DNA of 15,450 nucleotides from Planctomycetota bacterium. GTDB lineage: Bacteria; Planctomycetota; UBA8742; SKZP01; JAIOTL01. The stretch is taken from assembly GCA_021106775.1 (NCBI GenBank), contig JAIOTL010000074.1, positions 1-15,450 on the forward strand. Direction: 5' to 3'. A program made the position numbers and the translations under genes. The notes under the pieces were generated by a model. That model was not told the origin of the DNA. It made no database searches and was given only the letters and a program-made list of their open reading frames with translations. This document shows positions 7,126 through 14,344 of this stretch, piece after piece (the stretch's first letter is position 1; each line of letters opens with the position of its first letter).

Positions 7126-10116
7126 ATGCGAAATACAAGTTATTCAGCCTACATCAGTTTCAGGATATTAGCCCTATTTATTGCAATTGCGATATTTAGC
7201 ATGGGTTTTTCGGTTAATGCTAAAGAAGAATTACCAGAATGCGACGACGGGAGCGTCAGAATGGTCAAGAAGGTCATTGACGGCAAGCCGTTTTTCGGCT
7301 TGGAACCACGTCTTTCTGGGGTTTCCGGCTATGGAATTGTTATAAGCTCACACAAAATGGAGATTAAGAAGGACAAAAAAGGCAGAACCAAGGAAAAACT
7401 TGTTCCCCTGTCGCAAAGCGAATTCGACAATCTGCTTTCAAACGCAAAGAATTATAGAACTCAAAAAGCCGCGTTGAAACGGCAGGCACAATGGACAGGA
7501 CAGGTAACTTTTGTGCGAACCGAGCATTTTGACCTTGAATGGGACATACCGGGGATGAATATTTATAAAGAGGGAAATAAGAATCAGGTTGAATGCATGC
7601 TGATTTATGCAGAACGCTGTGAAAACATTTGGAAAGACGCTGAGAAGGTTTTCGGACCTATGGATAATTCAGATATTAACGGACCGTTACGTCCGTGTAT
7701 TCATGATACTTCCAGCAATTGTAAAAAAACCGCAAAAAACTTGCTTGGCATGAAGCTCAATATTGGCCCAGTTCGCGGCACATATAGTTATATCGCCATA
7801 TGGTACGACAAACAATCTATCTCAGACGACCAGGATTTGTGGGAAACGGTAACGCATAATATCGGCGGAGCAATTGTCACACAGTTTCGGGGTCTTGGGC
7901 GTAATCAGGGAAGTATTCCCGCCTGGCTTGACGAAGGTTTTGCATACTATTTAACGAGAATTCACAGGCATCTTGATAAACATACGACCAAGATGTTTGC
8001 GGAATCTGCGGAATTCGGACCTAAACAGATAGACGGCGGAACGTGGAAGAAAGTTGCGAAGCAAATGGCAGGCAAATATGACAACAAAGCGATGAGATTG
8101 GTCATGGACAAGGCAGTTTCTTCTCTTACTCAGGAAGAATGCATCATGGGCTGGTCTATTGTTTCATTTTTGATTGAGCGAAACATCGAGAAATATAAAA
8201 GGTTGTTTAAGATTCTGGATGATGATAATAGCAGGTTTGTTTCTGAAAAAGAGTTTATGAAAGACAAACTTCGATTTGACAGGGATGGCGATTTGGAGTT
8301 GAGTTCGGACGAAAAGGCAGAGGCTATTGCACGATTTCGGGGTTTTGACCTGAATGGTGACGACAAAATAGATATTGGTAAAGAAGCAATCGCCTTTGAT
8401 TTTAGGAAATTCATTGAATTACAGAAACAAACCAGCACAAAGGCGGTGCGTGCTGAGGAAGCTTTACAACTAACGTTTGGGTGGACTTTAAGCGAAATGT
8501 TTGACAGATGGCGAGCATGGCTTAACGGGCGTAAATTCGAGTCAGCGGATATGCCTGATTTATCAGTAAATGTTTGGAGCAAATTTAAAAAGAACCTGAA
8601 AAAAGCGATGGAATTGGAAGACCCGGTTAAACGCGCTCGCTCACTGATGAATCTTGCGAGATTTGATTCAACCGAGGCAGCATATATTTTATATATGTTT
8701 CTTGCTGATATTGAGAAGCTTGTAAACAAAAATGAAGAACGCCCGTTGATAATTTACAAAGCTGCTCAGAAAGTCGTCTCGTTTTGGAAGGGTAAAGGTC
8801 TGAAGGCGGTTTTGCAGATGGCGACTGAAGGTAAATGCGGAAGCAAAAAGGCTGACAACGTTACAGTTATCGGATATCTGCTTCGCGGCGTCGCTGGCTG
8901 CCCTGGATTAGACAAAATCAACGTAATTCTAGCAAGACTTACGAAGCATAAAGAATTTGCTATCCGTGTTGCAGCATGTGATGTGCTTGGTGCTCGCGGA
9001 GTCATGAAAGGTGCGGATAAACATTGGGAAGCCGTTGTAAAATGCCTTAAAGATGAAGTTCGTGCGGTGAGAATCGCTGCGGTGCAGGCATTGGCAAAAC
9101 TCGCCAACCGAAACGATGCTATCCAATTTGTGAAAATTGTACAGGCTTTTGTTGATATGCTGTATAACGCTGACGGAGTTATCAAAGATTATCTATACAA
9201 GGCACTTGTTGATATTACTGGTGAAGACCTTGGACCTTCTTATCATGGATATGCAAGATGGCTTCAACTTTACAAGAAAGCACTAAAAGATGGCAGCGAA
9301 AATCCTCGACCGGACGTGGGCAACAGGGGTGAAGGTGGACATAAAACCGATGAAGCACCACCTACGTACATGGGTGAGAAAATATTCGCCAAGCAAATTG
9401 TGTTTGTAATCGACCGCTCATACTCAATGATGGAGCCGATTGAAAATCTGAATCAAATTAAGAAAGAATACACCAAAGGTAAGAAGAAAAAACCAGAGGT
9501 TACCGGCAAGAAACCTAAAGAGGAAGAAGAGGAAGAGGAGGAAGAAATTGACTGGAGCAAAATCAAGGTTAAATGGGACTTGGCACGGGAAACTCTGCTT
9601 CAAACCATCCGCTCACTGAAAAAGGAACATAAATTCACAGTGATTTTGTTTGACCATCGGGTTTGGATATGGTCAACGAAAATGGTGCCTGCAACAGATG
9701 ATTATAAAAAGAAAATTGAACATTTCCTCGTGAATCAACCACCTGCCGAGTCCCAGGGCGCAGCACATTGGGGTAGAACGAATATTTTCGATGCAATGGC
9801 AGCCGGATTTGTATTAACAACAGGCGAAAAAATAACATCAAGACAAGAGAAAAGACCTGCAAAAACGGGTGAAGTTGACGTGGAACTCGTAGAAAAGGGT
9901 GCAGAATTAATCAATTTGCTAACCGACGGTGCACCTACAGATGGAAAATACAGGAATACTGATGACATTCTCATGCGAATCCTTGAGCTGAACCGTACAC
10001 GCAAGGTGAAGATAAACACATTCGGCATTGGACAGGGTCACAATGCGGAACTCTTGCAGGCACTTGCTAATCAAAACAACGGAAAATACAAAAACCTAAC
10101 ACGCGCCGGTGGATAA
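7126..10116 (+). CDS. Exported multidomain protein: degenerate peptidase domain, EF-hands, HEAT-like repeats, VWA
   Basis: An N-terminal signal peptide (hydrophobic core about 13-28, likely cleaved near Ala32) directs export. Residues about 125-285 resemble the MA-type gluzincin peptidase domain: the helix THNIGG (243-248) stands where HExxH is expected, and AWLDEGFAYYL (266-276) matches the downstream glutamate helix. The catalytic Glu and second His are missing, so this domain is probably inactive. EF-hand-type loops follow: 365-376 (DDDNSRFVSEKE), 385-396 (DRDGDLELSSDE, canonical) and 408-419 (imperfect, Lys at position 12). Alpha-helical HEAT-like repeats cover about 555-695. The C-terminal VWA domain (758-996) has a complete MIDAS: D763-x-S765-x-S767, T885 and D934. 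Its first helix carries a Lys-rich then Glu9 insertion (about 783-808). Strong AAGGAG sits before the ATG. It likely binds calcium or magnesium and a protein partner at the cell surface; the partner is unknown. Confidence 0.87.
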   Translation: MRNTSYSAYISFRILALFIAIAIFSMGFSVNAKEELPECDDGSVRMVKKVIDGKPFFGLEPRLSGVSGYGIVISSHKMEIKKDKKGRTKEKLVPLSQSEFDNLLSNAKNYRTQKAALKRQAQWTGQVTFVRTEHFDLEWDIPGMNIYKEGNKNQVECMLIYAERCENIWKDAEKVFGPMDNSDINGPLRPCIHDTSSNCKKTAKNLLGMKLNIGPVRGTYSYIAIWYDKQSISDDQDLWETVTHNIGGAIVTQFRGLGRNQGSIPAWLDEGFAYYLTRIHRHLDKHTTKMFAESAEFGPKQIDGGTWKKVAKQMAGKYDNKAMRLVMDKAVSSLTQEECIMGWSIVSFLIERNIEKYKRLFKILDDDNSRFVSEKEFMKDKLRFDRDGDLELSSDEKAEAIARFRGFDLNGDDKIDIGKEAIAFDFRKFIELQKQTSTKAVRAEEALQLTFGWTLSEMFDRWRAWLNGRKFESADMPDLSVNVWSKFKKNLKKAMELEDPVKRARSLMNLARFDSTEAAYILYMFLADIEKLVNKNEERPLIIYKAAQKVVSFWKGKGLKAVLQMATEGKCGSKKADNVTVIGYLLRGVAGCPGLDKINVILARLTKHKEFAIRVAACDVLGARGVMKGADKHWEAVVKCLKDEVRAVRIAAVQALAKLANRNDAIQFVKIVQAFVDMLYNADGVIKDYLYKALVDITGEDLGPSYHGYARWLQLYKKALKDGSENPRPDVGNRGEGGHKTDEAPPTYMGEKIFAKQIVFVIDRSYSMMEPIENLNQIKKEYTKGKKKKPEVTGKKPKEEEEEEEEEIDWSKIKVKWDLARETLLQTIRSLKKEHKFTVILFDHRVWIWSTKMVPATDDYKKKIEHFLVNQPPAESQGAAHWGRTNIFDAMAAGFVLTTGEKITSRQEKRPAKTGEVDVELVEKGAELINLLTDGAPTDGKYRNTDDILMRILELNRTRKVKINTFGIGQGHNAELLQALANQNNGKYKNLTRAGG

Positions 10117-10217
10117 CTGCATCAATCTTTGTAAGCACTTGTGATTTGGTTTACATAAATCATATTCGAAATCTAAAAGCAGACTTACCTGCTTCGCATT
10201 TGCTGTTGCTTAGAAAA

Positions 10218-10282
10218 TTGTAGGTCAGGCATCTTATATGACATTTGTAGTATTGTTGACAGGTTATAAAGCATGTCCCACC
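10218..10282 (-). repeat. Dispersed palindromic repeat, copy 2 (decayed, inverted relative to copy 1)
   Basis: Read on the minus strand this is a diverged copy of the element at 4481-4550. GTAGGTCAGGCATCTT (10220-10235) is identical to the complement of 4533-4548. The block at 10257-10278 matches 19 of 22 bases of the complement of 4487-4508. The middle is degraded, which breaks the first hairpin, and the second keeps its stem with one mismatch. It lies between the VWA gene and the small membrane-protein gene. Confidence 0.7.
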
Positions 10283-10295
10283 GGCTTATATCCAT

Positions 10296-10319
10296 AACCG
10301 AGAGATTACGGTTTTTTTT
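10296..10319 (+). terminator. Probable Rho-independent terminator
   Basis: AACCG (10296-10300) pairs with CGGTT (10309-10313) around an eight-base loop, and a run of eight T follows (10312-10319). The stem is short, but its position after the VWA gene and before the next ribosome binding site fits termination of the upstream transcript. Confidence 0.5.
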
Positions 10320-10379
10320 GTTCACTTCAGCAAAATATGTATTATTATAACGGTATTGATTCGTTTGCTGGAGTCGCAA

Positions 10380-10694
10380 TTGCCGGGCTTTCTTTTTTAC
10401 ATCATCTATTGCATTATCGCTGCGGTTTTCCTGTACCTGATTTATAAAGTGTCAAGCAGGAAGTCGTCTATCCGCATCTACAAGATTGTGAAGCCTGAAT
10501 CGACGAGAAATGGCAAAAATTTTCTTCACTTTTTTATCCTGATTTCCATGCTCTTTTTTTTGATTTTACTTGTGTTTTACGCCTTCAGCATGGCAATAAA
10601 TCCTGATTCCCGCATTGTCCTATTCTTAGTAGTTGGTGCAATTTCCGTGCTATTTTGGGTCGGACTTAGAAACGGAGTTTATAAAGTGGGCTAA
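10380..10694 (+). CDS. Small membrane protein of unknown family
   Basis: I place the start at the TTG at 10380 (104 residues) because GGAG (10370-10373) sits six bases upstream. The longer in-frame TTG at 10356 lacks a ribosome binding site. There are three hydrophobic stretches: the first about residues 3-21, the second about 45-64 and the third about 72-88. They are separated by a basic loop rich in Lys, Arg and Ser, which suggests two or three membrane passes. I do not recognise the family. It lies 38 bp upstream of the GYF_2/zinc-ribbon membrane protein on the same strand, so the two probably form an operon. The rare start codon would keep expression low. Confidence 0.65.
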   Translation: MPGFLFYIIYCIIAAVFLYLIYKVSSRKSSIRIYKIVKPESTRNGKNFLHFFILISMLFFLILLVFYAFSMAINPDSRIVLFLVVGAISVLFWVGLRNGVYKVG

Positions 10695-10732
10695 AGAGCA
10701 TTTTGCGAAAATTCTTCAAATTCGGGTGAAAA

Positions 10733-11980
10733 ATGAAAAAGGATGATAAAGACGGAAAAATAAGCAGAAAAAGCAACGGCTCCATCTGGTATGTAAGTTC
10801 CAAAGGCAGTAAATTCGGACCATTCACGATTGCTGAGATAACACATTCCCTTGAAACCGATATTTTCGACTCGGAAAGTCTCGCATGGCGCGCAGGGATG
10901 AACGATTGGTATCGCATAATTGACATTGCGGAATTTCGAGATATTGTGCGGGAGATTTCACCTGATAAGCTTAAAACCCACGAATCATCCTATCTAAAGG
11001 AAAAGCTCATCTGCCCGAACTGTTTTACGCGAATACCTATCACTGCAAAAAAATGTCCAGCATGCGAGCTTGTTCTGAAAAAAAAACGTGACGGATTCTC
11101 CGGTAAAATCAAGAAAGAACCCTGGCATTTCAGGATTTCAGTCCTTGGCGGTTTGATAATGCTTTTGTCGCTGATTTTCCCGTGGATTAAGCTGACCGAC
11201 AACATCAGCATAAACGACTTCGGGTTAACGAGCTTTTATATGTACATGGTGCTGGCACTGCTGATTGTTTCTTTCAGCGTGCAAAATCTTCTTGTCAGCG
11301 GGAAACGAAACCTTGTGATTTGGATTTGCTCATTTGCTGCATTGATGCTGGTAACAATGTTTTCATCCGATATATTAGAGCGAAAACAACAAATTCAAGG
11401 TAAATATTTAACACCGCAGGCAATAAATATAGCGGATTCAGTTGAAGAAAGTACTGACGCTGAAACCGAAAATATCCTTGATGTTGGCATATTTCTGTTC
11501 GCAGTGGGTGCGCTTGTAGTTCTTTTTTCAATGACTTTACCGTCATTTTTCAGCCTGATTCGCAAACCTGCAGGTTCTATTACATTAATCATCTTGTCGA
11601 TACTGATTTTCCTGAGTGTTATGCAGCTTATGAACGGCAATGCATATAAATTCATACTGGGTTGGCAGCTTCGACTCAAGGGTTACAATATTGTTGAGAT
11701 TAACCGGGTTTATGATGTTCAGGATAACGGCAACATCGATAAAGTCGCAAATTTTGAGATTTTCGCGAAATTTCAGGAAACAGTTACCGAAAAAACCGTT
11801 GGCGAAGCTGATGCATCAAAAAACAATAAGATTTCGATTACAGAACATTATCTTTACGGCGTGAAATCCATTAAACTTGGTACTTTTAATGATTTATCGA
11901 TGCTGAAACTTTCACGGATTCACAAGGACGATTTCTGCCTGTATCCCGAATTCACGAAGCAAAGCTCAGATGGCTGGTGA
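10733..11980 (+). CDS. GYF_2 domain, zinc ribbon and five-helix membrane protein
   Basis: Residues about 17-72 form a GYF_2 domain: WYVSSKG, then FGPFTIAEI, then LAWRAGMNDW. GYF-type folds bind proline-rich peptides, and bacterial GYF_2 domains are often fused to membrane proteins of unknown role. A zinc ribbon follows with two knuckles, CPNC (94-97) and CPAC (108-111). About five hydrophobic segments come next (roughly 134-152, 168-188, 193-210, 249-270 and 282-302). The C-terminal part (about 305-415) is soluble and alpha/beta in character, and I recognise no domain in it. The ATG has GGGTGA just upstream. Co-transcription with the preceding small membrane protein is likely. The N-terminal domains suggest a cytoplasmic adaptor tethered to the membrane; the partner is unknown. 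Confidence 0.8.
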   Translation: MKKDDKDGKISRKSNGSIWYVSSKGSKFGPFTIAEITHSLETDIFDSESLAWRAGMNDWYRIIDIAEFRDIVREISPDKLKTHESSYLKEKLICPNCFTRIPITAKKCPACELVLKKKRDGFSGKIKKEPWHFRISVLGGLIMLLSLIFPWIKLTDNISINDFGLTSFYMYMVLALLIVSFSVQNLLVSGKRNLVIWICSFAALMLVTMFSSDILERKQQIQGKYLTPQAINIADSVEESTDAETENILDVGIFLFAVGALVVLFSMTLPSFFSLIRKPAGSITLIILSILIFLSVMQLMNGNAYKFILGWQLRLKGYNIVEINRVYDVQDNGNIDKVANFEIFAKFQETVTEKTVGEADASKNNKISITEHYLYGVKSIKLGTFNDLSMLKLSRIHKDDFCLYPEFTKQSSDGW

Positions 11981-11996
11981 TAAAGTGCTTTATGAA

Positions 11997-12103
11997 TGAA
12001 ATTGGAATATTTTTTCGAGTTTCAAGGAGCGAGAAGTTAAGCCATATCCAGCGATATAGCGGGTTTGAGCGACACAGTAAAATCCGAAAAAGAAACAATT
12101 TCA
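11997..12103. repeat. 107-bp imperfect palindrome (cruciform or MITE-like element)
   Basis: The ends are perfect inverted copies, TGAAATTG (11997-12004) and CAATTTCA (12096-12103). Inside, TTTTTCG (12011-12017) pairs with CGAAAAA (12085-12091). The exact centre holds ATATC (12044-12048), loop CAGC, then GATAT (12053-12057). All three pairs share one centre near 12050, so the whole segment can fold as one long hairpin. GAGCGA also occurs as a direct repeat (12027-12032 and 12067-12072). It fills most of the gap in front of waaA. It could be a miniature mobile element or a transcript-level structure; I see no transposase. Confidence 0.6.
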
Positions 12104-12143
12104 ACTTGAATGACTTTTTCAACAATCAGTTAGGGGATGAAGA

Positions 12144-13478
12144 ATGAAAGTGATTGAAATCCTTATCGATGCGCTCTATTTGTGTCTGATAATCCTGCTT
12201 TCCCCCATTTTTGTGTATAAACTGCTCAAATACAAGATATATCGAGTGCATTTCTGGGAGCGTTTCGGTGGCGTAAAATATCGTGAAAATGCCGCCGAAA
12301 AATCCTGCATCTGGATTCATGCTGTCTCTGTGGGTGAGACGATTGCTGCGATTCCGCTTGTTAAACAGCTTGCGAAAACTTATCCTAAGCACGAAATAGT
12401 CATGTCGGTTACGACAAAAACCGGTCGCGAAGTTGCGCTTACAAAATTTCCGGAAATATATTCGTTTCAGTTTCCGATTGACATGAGTTTTGCGGTTAGC
12501 AAAGCATTTGTGCGGATTCGTCCAAGTTTCATCATTTTGATGGAGCTGGAAGTTTGGCCCAATTTCATCCTTCAAGCACGCAAACGAAATGTGCCGGTGA
12601 TTGTTGCAAACGGAAGACTCAGTGCGAAATCATTTAAGGGATATTTCAAGGCGCGAAAATTTATCGGATTTATGTTTAGGAAATTGACGCTGGCACTTGC
12701 ACAAACCGAGAAATACGCCGACAGATTTCGCAAAATGGGTGTACAAAAAGTCGAGATGGTCGGAACAATGAAATATGACAACGTAAACATCGCAACTTCT
12801 GTTGATTTGCAAGAAAAATATCGTAAAATTCTTAAACTTGATGATGATGAAAGTTTGATTATTGCAGGCTCAGCACATCCACCGGAACATCTCGTGATTG
12901 CGAAAGCTTTCAGAATACTGCGAGAAAAAGGATACAAAGTGCGTCTGGTGCTTGTGCCCCGTCATCCTGAGAAGTATGACCGAATTAAAAATGAACTCAA
13001 AGCGTCTGGTTTTTCCTTAGAATTGCGCTCTGAAACTACTGAATCTTCAGGTATTTCAGACATAATCTTCTTTGTTGACACAATGGGCGAGCTTAGCGGG
13101 ATTTATTCAGTCGGCAACATTGCATTTATCGGTGGTTCGCTGATTCCGCATGGTGGGCAGAATATGATTGAGCCGGCAGGTTTTGGTGTAATTCCGGTTT
13201 TCGGCAAAAATTGCTGGAATTTCAGTGTACCAGCAGACGAATTGCTGAAAAACGATGCTGCGGTTCAGATGAAATGCACAGTTGAACCTGATGATGACAT
13301 GAAGTCAGCACGAATTATTGATGCTTCGACGGAGTTTTACACGATCTGTACAACTCTGCTTGATAACGATGAAAAATTCGCTGAAATGAGACAAAATGCG
13401 CTTGCGGTTGTCGAGAAGGGCAAAGGAGCAGCGAAACGCAGCGTTGCATTAATCAAGCAGCATCTCGAATCAGAATAA
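12144..13478 (+). CDS. waaA: 3-deoxy-D-manno-octulosonic acid (Kdo) transferase
   Basis: WaaA transfers Kdo from CMP-Kdo to lipid A precursor at the cytoplasmic face of the inner membrane, an essential step in building LPS. The 444 residues are close to the family's usual length of about 420-430. An N-terminal membrane anchor (about 7-27) precedes a GT-B fold. HAVSVGE (59-65) carries the catalytic glutamate, and MELEVWPN (133-140) is the family motif. VPRHPEKYD (271-279), VDTMGELSGIY (311-321) and GGSLIPHGGQNMIEPA (330-345) line the CMP-Kdo site. The usual GSTHxGEE appears as GSAHPPEH (242-249), so the last acid is replaced by His. A purine-rich ribosome binding site, GGGG, sits about seven bases upstream of the ATG. 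Whether it adds one, two or more Kdo units cannot be read from the sequence. It confirms a diderm, LPS-making host. Confidence 0.95.
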   Translation: MKVIEILIDALYLCLIILLSPIFVYKLLKYKIYRVHFWERFGGVKYRENAAEKSCIWIHAVSVGETIAAIPLVKQLAKTYPKHEIVMSVTTKTGREVALTKFPEIYSFQFPIDMSFAVSKAFVRIRPSFIILMELEVWPNFILQARKRNVPVIVANGRLSAKSFKGYFKARKFIGFMFRKLTLALAQTEKYADRFRKMGVQKVEMVGTMKYDNVNIATSVDLQEKYRKILKLDDDESLIIAGSAHPPEHLVIAKAFRILREKGYKVRLVLVPRHPEKYDRIKNELKASGFSLELRSETTESSGISDIIFFVDTMGELSGIYSVGNIAFIGGSLIPHGGQNMIEPAGFGVIPVFGKNCWNFSVPADELLKNDAAVQMKCTVEPDDDMKSARIIDASTEFYTICTTLLDNDEKFAEMRQNALAVVEKGKGAAKRSVALIKQHLESE

Positions 13479-13496
13479 TCGATCCCTCATTTTATC

Positions 13497-13567
13497 ACTC
13501 CCTCCTTGTGGGGGAGTCGAAGAAAACGAACCGAAAGCGAAGTTTGATTCGTAGGGGGGGGGGAGAT
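13497..13567. repeat. CT/G-rich hairpin region with a G10 run, repeat-like
   Basis: Just after waaA, ACTCCC plus CC (13497-13505, one bulged T) pairs with GGGGGAGT (13510-13517) in a tight eight-pair hairpin. This may also act as a transcription end signal, though no T-tract follows. A second G-rich end with ten consecutive G (13554-13563) closes the segment and could pair with the same CT-rich strand. The layout resembles dispersed CCTCC/GGAGG-ended repeats seen in many environmental genomes. That resemblance is from memory and not tested. Confidence 0.45.
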
Positions 13568-13634
13568 TATCATCACCGAATTAATCGAACATAGAATATT
13601 TTGTTGAAATCAACGTTTTATATTGTTCTAGCCT

Positions 13635-13704
13635 GGATTCTTCGGTCGCGATGCTCCCCAGAATGACACGTGGGGTTGGTTCGCTTCGCTCATAATGATA
13701 CACG
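13635..13704. repeat. Two tandem units of an ATTCTTCG...GAATGACA-type repeat
   Basis: Unit A (13635-13670) reads ATTCTTCGGTCGCGATGCTC and ends AGAATGACACG. Unit B (13675-13704) has GGTTCGCTTCGCTC and ends TAATGATACACG. The ends (ATTCT against AGAAT) are inverted repeats. The sequence resembles a widespread short dispersed repeat with alternating TCGC/GCTC motifs. Unit B looks shortened and decayed. The pair lies between the convergent waaA and LUD genes. Confidence 0.5.
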
Positions 13705-13723
13705 AATCAGTACATTTATCTCA

Positions 13724-14344
13724 CTACTGATTAAGAATGATCACAGCCTGGCGGATTGGACCATGAACGCCCACGGTTAGAGTCTGCTCAATATCTGCAG
13801 TTCGTGAAGGTCCGGTGATAAACGTGATTGCAGGTGGCAGAAGAATTTCACCCGTTTCGTTTGTGAATATTTCCGTCAATTTCTCAAGTGCAGTTTTCAA
13901 GTCTGGCATGATGTTTTCCTGATTCAGAATTGCCAAATGCACAGGCGGCAAAATCGAAAGTGAACGAATTGGATTATTTTCTACAATTGTGCCGGTATCA
14001 GCAATTCCCAAAATCGGAAATGTAACGCTGAGAACACATTTTTCAAAAACCGTTTCCCGATAATTCCCGCTTTCATACAATTCGTCAGCATATAAAACGT
14101 TCAACTCATTGTTTTTTAGCTCCTGCAGCATATCGTTTGCATTAAATCCGTTAATATTATCCAACATGGGCTCACGCGTTTCAAAGATTGCAGCTTTTTT
14201 GTCAGCAGTTTCGATTAATTTGATGGAATCGAGAAAATCCGCAAAATTTTCGATAATTTCACCGTTGGCGGATTTTAAATGCGATTTAAACGAAGCAATT
14301 ATTTCAGATAAAGGTTTCAGTGATGTTGAATTTTGCTCATTCAT
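13724..14344 (-). CDS. LUD-domain (LutC/YkgG family) protein
   Basis: The family signature GPSRTADIEQTLTVGVHGP (about 178-196) and the earlier GIADTGTIV (about 113-121) mark a LUD domain, the fold of LutC, which with LutA and LutB oxidises L-lactate. The length of 206 residues suits LutC-type proteins. I chose the ATG at 14344 because it overlaps the stop of the upstream fur gene as TGATG, a common translational-coupling arrangement. AAGGA is 12 bases upstream. ATGs at 14356 and 14383 are possible but lie inside fur, and the 14356 ATG has the AAGGA directly abutting it. No lutA or lutB is visible, so a stand-alone role is likely. LUD proteins also occur as orphans of unknown substrate. Coupling to a Fur-family gene suggests metal- or redox-linked expression. 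Confidence 0.85.
   Translation of the reverse strand: MNEQNSTSLKPLSEIIASFKSHLKSANGEIIENFADFLDSIKLIETADKKAAIFETREPMLDNINGFNANDMLQELKNNELNVLYADELYESGNYRETVFEKCVLSVTFPILGIADTGTIVENNPIRSLSILPPVHLAILNQENIMPDLKTALEKLTEIFTNETGEILLPPAITFITGPSRTADIEQTLTVGVHGPIRQAVIILNQ

Noticed and set aside
7843..7875. Active zinc protease site in the VWA protein
   Set aside because: The sequence reads HNIGG and lacks both the catalytic Glu and the second His of HExxH, so an active gluzincin is not supported.
8130..8729. 199-codon minus-strand open frame inside the VWA gene
   Set aside because: It overlaps EF-hand and helical regions of the real gene, is Ser/Asn-rich in the way of a shadow frame, and lacks a recognisable domain or ribosome binding site.
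10177..10194. AAGCAG/CTGCTT hairpin after the VWA gene
   Set aside because: Six base pairs with no T-tract; the hairpin with T8 at 10296-10319 is the better terminator candidate.
12126..12575. Minus-strand open frame opposite the start of waaA
   Set aside because: waaA is a well-conserved gene with clear motifs; the opposite frame is rich in Arg, Asn and His with no recognisable domain.
4481..13704. CRISPR array
   Set aside because: The repeats seen are few, unevenly spaced, diverged or inverted, with no regular repeat-spacer pattern and no cas genes.
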